A DNA stretch of 64,000 nt from the NCBI GenBank assembly GCA_963699215.1, contig OY969422.1:1798001-1862000 (forward strand), in the 5' to 3' direction. The stretch comes from VRUE01 sp963699215 (lineage in GTDB: Bacteria; Actinomycetota; Thermoleophilia; Solirubrobacterales; 70-9). A program made the position numbers and the translations under genes. Shown here one piece after another: positions 28,801 through 36,500 of this stretch. The notes beneath the pieces are model-generated. The model saw only the letters and a list, made by a program, of their open reading frames with translations, was not told where the DNA came from and made no database searches. Position 1 is the stretch's first letter; each line of letters begins with the position of its first letter.

Positions 28801-31800
28801 GCGCGGGGGCGAGTGCTCGCTGGCCCTGGCGGGCGGGGTGACGGTGCTCTCGACCCCGGGCGCGTTCACCTTCTTCAGCCGCCAGCGGGGCCTGGCCCCC
28901 GACGGGATCTGCAAGCCGTTCGCCGAGGCAGCCGACGGCACGAGCCTGGCCGAGGGCACGGGGGTCCTCGTGCTCGAGCGGCTCTCCGACGCGCAGCGAG
29001 CGGGCCACACGATCCTCGCCACGATCAAGGGCTCCGCCGTCAACCAAGACGGCGCCTCCAACGGCTTGACAGCCCCCAACGGCCCCTCGCAGGAGCGGGT
29101 GATCCGCCAGGCACTTGCGAACGCCGGGATCGAGCCGAAGGACGTAGACGCAGTCGAGGCCCACGGCACGGGAACGACCCTCGGCGACCCGATCGAGGCA
29201 GGGGCGCTGCTCGCCACCTATGGCCAGGAGCGCGATGAGCCGCTGCGCCTCGGCTCGATCAAGTCGAACATCGGCCACACCCAGGCCGCGGCAGGCGTGG
29301 CAGGAGTGATCAAGATGACGCTGGCGATGCGCGAGGGCACGCTGCCGCGCACGCTCCACATGGACGCGCCCTCCTCCAAGGTCGAGTGGGAGACGGGGGA
29401 GATCGAGCTGCTTGCCGAGTCGCGGACCTGGGAGCGAAACGGCCGACCTCGCCGAGCCGCGGTCTCCTCCTTCGGGGTGAGCGGCACCAACGCGCATGTG
29501 ATCCTCGAGGAGGCGCCCGAGCAACACGAGGATGCCCCGGTCGATCGTGGCTCGGACAAGCCTGCGGAGCGCATCGTCGGCGGACCGGCTCCGCTCGTCC
29601 TCTCGGCCAGGTCGGAGCCCGCCTTGCGCGAGGCCGCCGCCCGGCTCGTCGCCCACATGCAGTCGGATCCGGCAGTCGACCCCGCCGACGTCGCTTACTC
29701 GCTGGCCACGACTCGCCATGCCTTCGAGCACCGTGGGGTCGCCCTGGGCGGGAACCGAGGACAGCTCATGGCCGCCCTCGCAGCGCTCGCCGCGGGCGAG
29801 CCGTCGGAAGGGGCAGTCGCCGCTCGAGCCCGCCCTGGGAAGGTCGCCTATCTCTTCTCGGGTCACGGTTCCCAGTGGCTGGGAATGGGACTCGAGCTGA
29901 TCGACTCCTCGCCTTACCTCGCCGCCGAGATCGATGCGTGCGAGGGGGCGCTCTCGCCGTTCGTCGACTGGTCCCTGACGGATGCGCTGCGCGACGAGAG
30001 CAACGCTTCGCTCGACAGGCTCGATGTGGTTCAGCCCGCGCTGTTCGCGCTGATGGTCTCTCTCGCCAAGCTCTGGCGCAAGCTCGGCGTGGAGCCCGCT
30101 GTCGTCTCTGGCCATTCGCTGGGCGAGATCGCCGCGGCGCACCTGGCCGGCGGTCTCTCGCTGGAGGATGCATCGCGCTTGGTCGCGGTGCGCAGTCGAC
30201 TGATCGCCACTCTGATGGGTCAGGGCGGGCTCGCGTCGATCTCGCTTGCGACGAAGCCGCTCGAAGCCCTCATCGCGCACTGGGACGGCCGGATCGAGGT
30301 CGCGGCCGTCAACGGCCCAGCGTCGGCGATCGTCTCGGGCGAGGCCGAGGCGTTGGCCGAGCTCCTCCGGCAATGCGAGGAGGAGGGCGTTCGGGCGCGC
30401 CGGTTGCCCACGTCGATGGCCTCCCACTCCAGATATGTCGAGGTCCTGCGCGAGGAGCTGCTCGAGGCCCTGGCCCCGATCTCGCCCCGCTCGGGCGAGA
30501 TCCCCTTCCACTCCACGGTCACCGGCGGGCCGCTCGACACGGCGGAGCTTGGCCCCGAGTACTGGTACCGCAACCTGCGCGAGACGGTCCGCTTCGAGCA
30601 GGTCACCCGCGGCCTGCTCGAGCAGGGTCACCGCACCTTCGTCGAGATCAGCCCCCACCCGGTGCTGGCCTTCGGCGTGCAGGAGACGATCGAGGACACC
30701 CCCGGCGGGGAGGAGGCGACGGTGCTAGGCACCCTGCGCCGCGACGAAGGCGGTCCCGAGCGCTTTGCCCTCTCCCTCGCCGAAGCCCACGCCGCGGGCG
30801 CCGAGGTCGACTGGGAGGCCCTCTTCGCCGGCAGCGGCGCCAAGCGCGTCCCCCTGCCCACCTACCCCTTCCAGCGCAAGCGCTACTGGCTCTCCCAGGC
30901 CGCCAGTCCCGGCGACGTCGGCGCCCTCGGCCAAGAGGACCCCGACCATCCCCTGCTGGGGGCCGCGATCGAGGACCCCGAGGGGGAGCGCCTCACCCTC
31001 ACCGGTCGCCTCTCCGCCCAGACCCACCCCTGGCTGGCAGAGCGCACCCTGGCGGGCACGAGCGTGCTTGCCGGCACCGTCTTCTTGGAGCTTGCCCTGG
31101 AGGCCGCCGCCCAGCTCGGCGGGGGAGCGCTCGCAGAGCTCTCCCTGCAAGAGCCCCTGGCCCTCCCCGAGCAGGGCGCGGTGCAACTGCGGGTCTCGCT
31201 GGCAGAGCCCGGCGAGGAGGGCGAGCGCCGGGTCTCGATCCACTCGCGTCCCGAGGCCGGCGAGGGGGAGGAGGCGCCCGAGTGGAGCCGCCACGCCGAG
31301 GGCCTGATCGCCCCCGAGGCGGCGGAGCTGCCCGAGCCCCCCGCCTCCTGGCCACCGGCGGGAGCCGAGCCGCTTGCCCCCGAGGCCGTCCACGACCGCC
31401 TCGCCGCGGTCGGCCTGGAGCACGGCCCCGCCTTCCAGAGCATCGACGCGGCCTGGCAAGACGGTGAGGAGATCTACGCCGAGCTCTCCCTGCCAGAGGC
31501 CCAGCGCGAGGGCTCCGAGCGCTTCGCCCTGCACCCGGCGCTGCTCGACGCGCTCACCTGCTTTGCCTGCCTGCAGAGCGGGGAGGAGGGCGAGCCCTCG
31601 CTGCCGGCGCGCTGGCGCGGGGTGCGGATCGCCACCGCCGGAGCCCCCTCGCTGCGACTGGCGATCGCCCCCGCCGAGGAGGGCCTTGCGCTGAGCGCCT
31701 TCGACCCCGACGGCGCGCCGCTCCTCGGCGTCGACTCGCTCACCGCCAGGCCGCTGGGCCAAGAGCAGCTGCGCGCCGCGCGGCGGCGCTCCCTCTACCG

Positions 31801-33574
31801 CCTGGAGTGGACCGAGATCCCCTGCGCGCAGGCGGCTCCCACCGCGGCGATCCTCGGCGAGGTCGAGGTCGAGGGCATCGCGGCCGAGCGCTACCCCGAC
31901 CTCGCCGCGCTCTCGCAGGCGATCGCCGCCGGTGCCCCGGCCCCGGAGGCAGTCCTCCTCGCCTGCCCCCAGGCAGAGGGCCAGGACCCGCCCGCCGCCA
32001 CCCAAGCCGCCGCCGAGCGTGCCCTGGAGCTGGCGCAGGAGTGGATCGCCGCCGAGCCCCTGCGCGAGGCGCGCCTGCTCTTGCTGAGCGAGGGAGCGCT
32101 GGCCCTCGGGGAGGGCGAGGCGCCAGAGCTCTCCACCGCCGCCCTCTGGGGCCTTCTGCGCTCCGCCGCAGCCGAGCACCCCGGCCGCTTTGCCCTGCTC
32201 GACGCCGATGGCACCGAGGCCTCCACCGCGGCGCTTCCCGCCGCCCTGGCGCTGAGCGCGACCGAGCCCCAGCTCGCCCTGCGCGAGGGCAGGACCCTCG
32301 CCCCGCGCCTCTTCCGCGCCCCGGCGGAGGAGGGCGCCACCGCGCTCGATCCCGACAAGACGATCCTGATCGCCGGCGCCGGCTCAGAGCGAGGCGCGAC
32401 GATCGCCCGCCACCTGGCCACAGAGCACCGAGCCCGCCACCTGCTCTTGGTCGACGCGGGCCCCGAGGCGGCCGAGCTCGCGCGGGAGCTGACCGAGCTC
32501 GGTGTCGAGGCCACCCTCGTCGTCTCCGATCCCGGCGACCGCGAGCGGCTCGCCGAGACGATCGACGCGATCCCCCCAGAGCATCCCCTGGGCGCCGTCA
32601 TCCACGCCGCCGCCGTCCTCGACGACGGCGTGCTCGAGTCGCTCGACCCAGAGCGCCTGGCGCGCGTCATCGCCCCCAAGGCAGACGCCGCCTGGCACCT
32701 GCACGAGCTGAGCGCGGATCTGGGCCTCTCTCACTTCGTCCTCTTCTCCTCGCTGGCGGGAGTGCTCGGCAACCCCGGCCAGGCCAGCTTTGCGGCGGCC
32801 AACGCCTTCTGCGACGCGCTCGCCGCCCAGCGCCGCTCCCAGGGCCTGGCGGCCACCGCGATCGCCTGGGGGCACCTGGAGCAGCCAAGCGAGCGCGCAG
32901 GCGAGCTCTTCGACGCCGCCGTGGCACGCCCCGAGCCGCTGCTGGCGGCGGCCGATCTCGACGCCGCCGCGCTGCGCGCCCAGGCCGAGGCCGGGATGCT
33001 GCCGGCGACCCTGCGCGGGCTGATCCGCGTCGTCCCCGCCAAGCAGGCCGGATCGCTGGCCCAGCGCCTGGCCGAGGTCCCCGAGGCAGAGCGCGAGGCG
33101 CTCGTGCTGGAGCTGGTCCGCACCCACGCCGCCGCCGTGCTCGGCCACGCCTCGGCGGCCGAGGTCGAGCCCGAGCGGGCCTTCCAGGAGCTCGGCTTCG
33201 ACTCGCTCGGCGCGGTCGAGCTGCGCAACCGGCTTGGGGCTGCGACGGGCCTGCGCTTGCCGCCGACGTTGGTCTTCGACTACCCATCGGCAGCGGCGAT
33301 GGCCCGCTACCTGACAGCCGAGCTCGTGGCCGACGAAGGCCCGTCGAGCGCCGAGTCCGCAGCGGGCGAGGCGCTGGCGACGCTGGAAGCGACGCTCGCC
33401 TCCAGCGAGGCCGACAGCCGCCTGCGCGAGGAGATCGGCGCCCGCCTGCGGTCCTTCCTTTTGGAGCTACCGAGCGCGGATTCCTCCGCGGGGGACGGCG
33501 ATGCGGACCTGGGCTCGCTGTCGCATGACGAGGTTTTCGAGCTGATCGACCAGGAGCTAGGGGGATCGCGATGA
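22892..33574 (+). CDS. Type I modular polyketide synthase, modules 5 and 6 (module 6 DH and KR degenerate)
   Basis: 3560 residues, starting at a GTG that overlaps the previous stop (GTGA), with GAGGGAGG nine bases upstream. N-terminal docking helix 1-34. Module 5: KS (Cys 199), malonyl-like AT (HAFH at 757), DH (His 965), KR (TGGVSGLG near 1420, LDD, Tyr 1563), ACP (Ser 1733). Module 6: KS (from 1792, Cys 1956), AT (GHSLGE with Ser 2409, but MASH at 2509 instead of YASH or HAFH), DH in which the active-site His is Arg 2718 and the motif Pro is Ala, KR in which TGxxGxxG reads AGAGSERG (near 3160) and the catalytic Tyr is Phe 3300, and ACP (Ser 3438). Module 6 should therefore leave a ketone and may use a non-standard extender. 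The C-terminal tail belongs to a different docking class from the two upstream proteins: an acidic helix ending in IDQELGG. Confidence 0.97.
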   Translation: MKTSSAELAEALRVALKDAERLRQRNRQLRRAASEPIAIVGMSCRFPGGVSSPKELWGLLAEGRDGIAEFPADRGWDLDRLYDSDPDRPSTSQTREGGFVDEAAEFDAGFFGIAPREALAMDPQERTLLESSWEALEDAAIDPASLKGTQTGVYAGVMYQDYGTADAGMAPGITSSAISGRVAYTLGLEGPTMTVDTACSSSLVATHLATQALRAGECSLALAGGVTVLATPWVYLFFSRQGGLSHSGRCKSFADAADGTGLSEGVGMLVLERLSDAQRAGHPILATIKGSAVNQDGASNGLTAPNGPSQERVIRQALANAGIEPKDVDAVEAHGTGTTLGDPIEAGALLATYGQERDEPLRLGSIKSNIGHTQAAAGVAGVIKMTMAMRAGVLPKTLHVDSPSSKVEWEAGGVELLTEQVPWEPNGGPRRAGVSSFGASGTNAHLILEEAPEPVAATAQGAGDPAEDSAASSKQPLPVPPLLPLSAKSEPALAEAAARLASHLRDNPELEPIDVAYSLATTRSAFEQRAVAIGTERSELIEALEALAQGKPSANLTAAKASSGKLAYLLTGQGSQRLGMGKELYEESPVFEETFDEVCEQLDRHLDTPLKDVLFGEDQAALNDTAYAQPALFALQVSLYRALASLGLKPDLLTGHSVGEISAAHLAGVLELKDAAKLIVARGALMSALPKGGAMLAIQATEQEALDSIEGKEQEIDIAAINGPMATVLSGSSEAIDRAEAHWQEQDRKTKRLTVSHAFHSPLIEPMLDQFEEVAQSLSYEAPQISIVSNTSGEVLTAEQATDPAYWVAHVRAPVRFADAVATLREQGASAYLELGPDPVLCAMAEECLEALEAEAKTIPTLREGRPETKGLALSLASAQAQGAKLDWAELFEGTGAKRVPLPTYPFQRKRYWLDSSATGSDPTSIGQSDADHPLLSAVLEDPRGEGITLTGRLSLSTHPWLADHAVAGTVLLPGTAFLELALKAAELSGAQCVEELTLQSPLILPESGAVALQVSVSGPDEQGRREISIHSRAEGEEGEEPADWSCHAEGILTAQAPEAPAPLAEWPPRGAEPISLDTMYEDLDGAGFEYGPAFQRLDAAWERGGEVFAEVSLSAEQVQEAGRFGLHPALLDAAGHAALALMSTSDGEYAELSVPFAWRGVRVVSTGARTLRVQTTPSEEQGNVVAYGEDGDPVASIDSLLLRPIDQAQLQAAARRRLPLHRLDWVEVSPSSGGAESPRFALLGDTEIEGLAAERYPDLAALREAIAAGSSTPEIVVAPAVPAAGEGTLEAAHAAVRGALSLAQDWAGAEELDGARLCVLTSRGVSLGEGDGVLDLGQAPLWGLVRSAQSEHPTRFALLDTDDTAASNGALAAALSLGGEEPQLALREGSLLVPRLTRALVEGEPDAPPIDPERTVLITGGVSGLGALVARHLAERHGTRRLLLVSRSGAEAEGAAELKEELEALGAEVQIAACDVAERDELRRLLDSVPDERPIGAVFHSAAVLDDGVLESLDPERLQRTMRPKVDAAWHLHELTAGLDLSRFVMFSSAAGLLGSAAQANYAAANTFLDALAAQRRSQGLAASSLAWGGLALESAMLGESQAEVGETRLALQVRERLGLVPMPAEQGLRLLDAALAANESLLAPAEFDAAVLGGQAAAGTLPAILRALVRAPVRPAGDAGSLAVRLASVSAEEREAAVLELVLDHVAAVLGHPSATEVDSGAAFRDLGFDSLAAVELRNRLSAAAGLRLTATVVFDYPSPAALAKFVLAQVEGDGLAAIAAPSLAVSADDPIAIVGMSCRYPGGVASPEELWDLLAEGREGISEFPADRGWDLERLYHPDPDNPGTSYVRAGGFVADAGGFDPGFFGISPREALIMDPQERSLLEGSWEALESAGLDPGKLRGTPTGVFAGVMFQDYGAIDQGVSPGMTSSIVSGRVAYTLGLEGPTMTVDTACSSSLVAMHLAAQALRGGECSLALAGGVTVLSTPGAFTFFSRQRGLAPDGICKPFAEAADGTSLAEGTGVLVLERLSDAQRAGHTILATIKGSAVNQDGASNGLTAPNGPSQERVIRQALANAGIEPKDVDAVEAHGTGTTLGDPIEAGALLATYGQERDEPLRLGSIKSNIGHTQAAAGVAGVIKMTLAMREGTLPRTLHMDAPSSKVEWETGEIELLAESRTWERNGRPRRAAVSSFGVSGTNAHVILEEAPEQHEDAPVDRGSDKPAERIVGGPAPLVLSARSEPALREAAARLVAHMQSDPAVDPADVAYSLATTRHAFEHRGVALGGNRGQLMAALAALAAGEPSEGAVAARARPGKVAYLFSGHGSQWLGMGLELIDSSPYLAAEIDACEGALSPFVDWSLTDALRDESNASLDRLDVVQPALFALMVSLAKLWRKLGVEPAVVSGHSLGEIAAAHLAGGLSLEDASRLVAVRSRLIATLMGQGGLASISLATKPLEALIAHWDGRIEVAAVNGPASAIVSGEAEALAELLRQCEEEGVRARRLPTSMASHSRYVEVLREELLEALAPISPRSGEIPFHSTVTGGPLDTAELGPEYWYRNLRETVRFEQVTRGLLEQGHRTFVEISPHPVLAFGVQETIEDTPGGEEATVLGTLRRDEGGPERFALSLAEAHAAGAEVDWEALFAGSGAKRVPLPTYPFQRKRYWLSQAASPGDVGALGQEDPDHPLLGAAIEDPEGERLTLTGRLSAQTHPWLAERTLAGTSVLAGTVFLELALEAAAQLGGGALAELSLQEPLALPEQGAVQLRVSLAEPGEEGERRVSIHSRPEAGEGEEAPEWSRHAEGLIAPEAAELPEPPASWPPAGAEPLAPEAVHDRLAAVGLEHGPAFQSIDAAWQDGEEIYAELSLPEAQREGSERFALHPALLDALTCFACLQSGEEGEPSLPARWRGVRIATAGAPSLRLAIAPAEEGLALSAFDPDGAPLLGVDSLTARPLGQEQLRAARRRSLYRLEWTEIPCAQAAPTAAILGEVEVEGIAAERYPDLAALSQAIAAGAPAPEAVLLACPQAEGQDPPAATQAAAERALELAQEWIAAEPLREARLLLLSEGALALGEGEAPELSTAALWGLLRSAAAEHPGRFALLDADGTEASTAALPAALALSATEPQLALREGRTLAPRLFRAPAEEGATALDPDKTILIAGAGSERGATIARHLATEHRARHLLLVDAGPEAAELARELTELGVEATLVVSDPGDRERLAETIDAIPPEHPLGAVIHAAAVLDDGVLESLDPERLARVIAPKADAAWHLHELSADLGLSHFVLFSSLAGVLGNPGQASFAAANAFCDALAAQRRSQGLAATAIAWGHLEQPSERAGELFDAAVARPEPLLAAADLDAAALRAQAEAGMLPATLRGLIRVVPAKQAGSLAQRLAEVPEAEREALVLELVRTHAAAVLGHASAAEVEPERAFQELGFDSLGAVELRNRLGAATGLRLPPTLVFDYPSAAAMARYLTAELVADEGPSSAESAAGEALATLEATLASSEADSRLREEIGARLRSFLLELPSADSSAGDGDADLGSLSHDEVFELIDQELGGSR
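23707..25780 (+). repeat. PKS repeat 2, copy 3 (module 5 KS end-AT-DH start)
   Basis: Offset about 16261 from copy 1. Long identical runs alternate with short divergent patches, for example ETFDEVCEQLDRHLDT in the AT and the end of the AT. A mosaic rather than a clean duplication. Confidence 0.75.
30437..33250 (+). repeat. PKS repeat 5, copy 1 (module 6 AT end-DH-KR-ACP, degenerate domains)
   Basis: 2814 bp matching 41406-44219 (offset 10969) with no mismatch seen. It includes the dead DH and dead KR. The edges are sharp: TAT|GTCGAGG against CAC|GTCGAGG on the left and ACGGGC|C against ACGGGC|A on the right. Confidence 0.93.
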
Positions 33575-36500
33575 GCGACGAGGCGAAGTTGCGTCAGTAC
33601 CTGGACAAGGTGACAGTCGATCTGCGCAGGTCCCACCGGCGTGTACATGAGCTCGAATCGCAGGCGCGAGAGCCGATAGCGATCGTCGGCATGGCCTGTC
33701 GCCTGCCCGGCCGGGTCGCCTCGCCGACCGACCTTTGGGAGCTCGTCTCCTCGGGCACCGACGCGATCTCGGAGTTCCCCGCCGACCGCGGCTGGAACCT
33801 GGACGGCTTCTACGACCCCGACCCGGACCATCCCGGCACCAGCTACGTGCGCCACGGCGGCTTCGTCGACGACGCAACCGGCTTCGACACCGACTTCTTC
33901 GGCATCAGCCCGCGCGAGGCGCTGGCGCTTGCCCCGTCGCAGCGGCTGCTGCTGGAAGTCTCCTGGGAGGCCCTGGAGGACGCGGGCATCGACCCCACCC
34001 TCTTGCGCGGCAGCCGGACCGGCGTCTTCGCCGGGGTAGGCGCCACCGACTACGGGGTCGGTCTCGCCGTCGACGAGGAGCTCGAGGGCTACGCCACGAT
34101 CGGGTTGATGCCCAGCGTCGTCTCCGGGCGAGTCGCCTACACACTCGGCCTCGAGGGGCCGGCGATCAGCATCGACACAGCCTGCTCCTCCTCGCTGGTC
34201 GCGACGCATCTGGCCGTCCAGTCCCTGCGCGGCGGTGAGTGCAGCCTGGCTCTAGCGGGAGGAGCGACCATTCTCGCCAGCCCGGGGATATTTGCCGAGT
34301 TCAGCCGTCAGCGCGGCCTCGCCCCCGACGGGCGCTGCAAGTCCTTCGCCGAGGGCGCCGACGGAACCTCCTGGGCGGAGGGTGCGGGCATGCTCGTGCT
34401 CGAGCGCCTCTCCGACGCGCAGCGCAACGGCCACTCGGTCCTCGCCACGATCAGGGGGAGCGCGGTCAACCAGGACGGTGCCTCCAACGGGCTCACCGCC
34501 CCCAACGGGCCTGCGCAGGAGCGGGTGATCCGCCAGGCGCTGGCAAACGCCGGCTTGCAGGCGAAGGACGTCGACGCGGTCGAGGCCCACGGCACCGGGA
34601 CGATCCTCGGCGACCCGATCGAGGCGGGGGCGTTGCTCGCGACCTACGGCCAGGAGCGCGACGAGCCTCTGAGGCTCGGCTCGATCAAGTCCAACATCGG
34701 TCACGCCGCGGCCGCGGCCGGGGTCGCCGGGACGATCAAGATGACGATGGCGCTGCGCGAAGGCGTGCTGCCGAAGACGCTGCACGTCGACAGCCCCTCC
34801 TCCAAAGTCGACTGGGGTGCCGGGGAGGTGGAGCTGCTCACCGAGTCGCGGCAGTGGGAGGTGGACGGACGGCCCCGGCGCGCCGGCGTCTCCTCCTTCG
34901 GGGTCAGCGGCACCAACGCCCACGTGATCCTCGAGCAGGCGCCCGAGCCGGCCACGGCCGAGGAGGAGCGGGAGGAAGCCGGCTCCGCGCCCGCTGCCCG
35001 GCTCCTGCGCGGGCCGATGCTGCTGCCGATCTCGGCCAGGTCGGAGCCCGCCCTGCACGAGGCTGCCACCCGTATGGCGACGCATCTGACCGAGCGTCCC
35101 GGGCTCGACCTCGCCGACGTCGCCCACTCGCTCACCGCCACCCGCTCCAGCTTCGAGCAGCGCGCCGTCGCGATCGGGCGGAGCCGCGAGGAGCTTGTCG
35201 AGAGTCTCGCAGCGCTCGGCCGGGGCTCGGAGCCCGGGGGTCTTGCCCGCGGCGTGGCCCGGGCCGAGCCCCGTCCCGTCTTCCTCTTCGCGGGTCAGGG
35301 TGCCCAGCACGCCGGGATGGCGGCCGAGCTGATCGAGTCCTCACCGGTCTTTGCCGAGCGGATCGCCGCCTGCGAGGAGGCGCTCTCCCCGCATGTGAGC
35401 TGGTCGCTTGGCGAGGTCCTGCGCGGAGAGGACGCCGGCTGGCTGGACCGCCTCGACGTCGTGCAGCCGGCCCTCTTCGCGGTGATGGTCTCGCTCGCTG
35501 CCTTGTGGAAGGAGCTGGGCGTCGAGCCGGCGATCGTCGTCGGCCACTCCCAGGGGGAGATCGCCGCCGCCCACGTCGCCGGCGGCCTCTCCCTTGCCGA
35601 TGCCGCCCTGGTCGTCGCTCAGCGCGGCAAGGCGATGGCGAGCATCGCCGGGCAGGGCGGGATGCTCTCGGTCTCGGCCAGGCCCGAGGAGCTCGCCCCG
35701 CACCTGGAGCGGCTCGATGGCCGCGCCTCGCTGGCGGCGATCAACGGTCCGGCCTCGCTGGTGGTGTCCGGAAGCCCCGACGCGATCGCCGAGCTGCATG
35801 CGACCTGCGAGTCGGAGGGGGTGCGCGCCCAACGAATCGCCGTCGACTACGCCGCCCACTCGGCCCAGATCGAGGCGTTGGAGGAGGAGTTGATCGAGGC
35901 CTTCGCACCGATCTCCCCCCGAAGCGGTGAGATCCCCTTCCACTCCACGGTCGTCGAGGGGCCGCTCGATACGTCCGAGCTGGGCCCGGACTACTGGTAC
36001 CGCAATTTGCGTCAGACGGTGCGCCTCGAGCCGGTCGTGCGGTCCCTGTTGCAGCAGGGAAGGCGCTCCTTCGTCGAGATCGGCCCGCACCCGGTGCTGG
36101 CCTTCGGGGTGCAGGAAACGGTCGACGACGTCCTCTCGGACCCCGCGGAGGCTGCGGTCCTCGCCACGCTGAGGCGGGGGGAGAGCGATCCCGATCGCTT
36201 CGCCCTCTCGCTGGCCGAGGCCCATGCTCACGGCGTCGCGGTCGAGTGGGACGCGTTGCTCGCCCCGGGGGCCGTCAAGCACGTCCCTCTGCCCACCTAT
36301 CCCTTCCAGCGCAAGCGCTACTGGCTCGAGGCCTCTGCCGGCGGCGGGGATCCCGCCGCGATCGGCCAGAGCGGCGCCGACCACCCGTTGCTGGGGGCCG
36401 CGATCGCCCTGGCCGAGGACGACGGCCTCTTGCTCACCGGCCGCCTCTCGCTGCAGACCCACCCCTGGTTGGCCGACCATGCAGTCGCCGGCGTCGCGCT

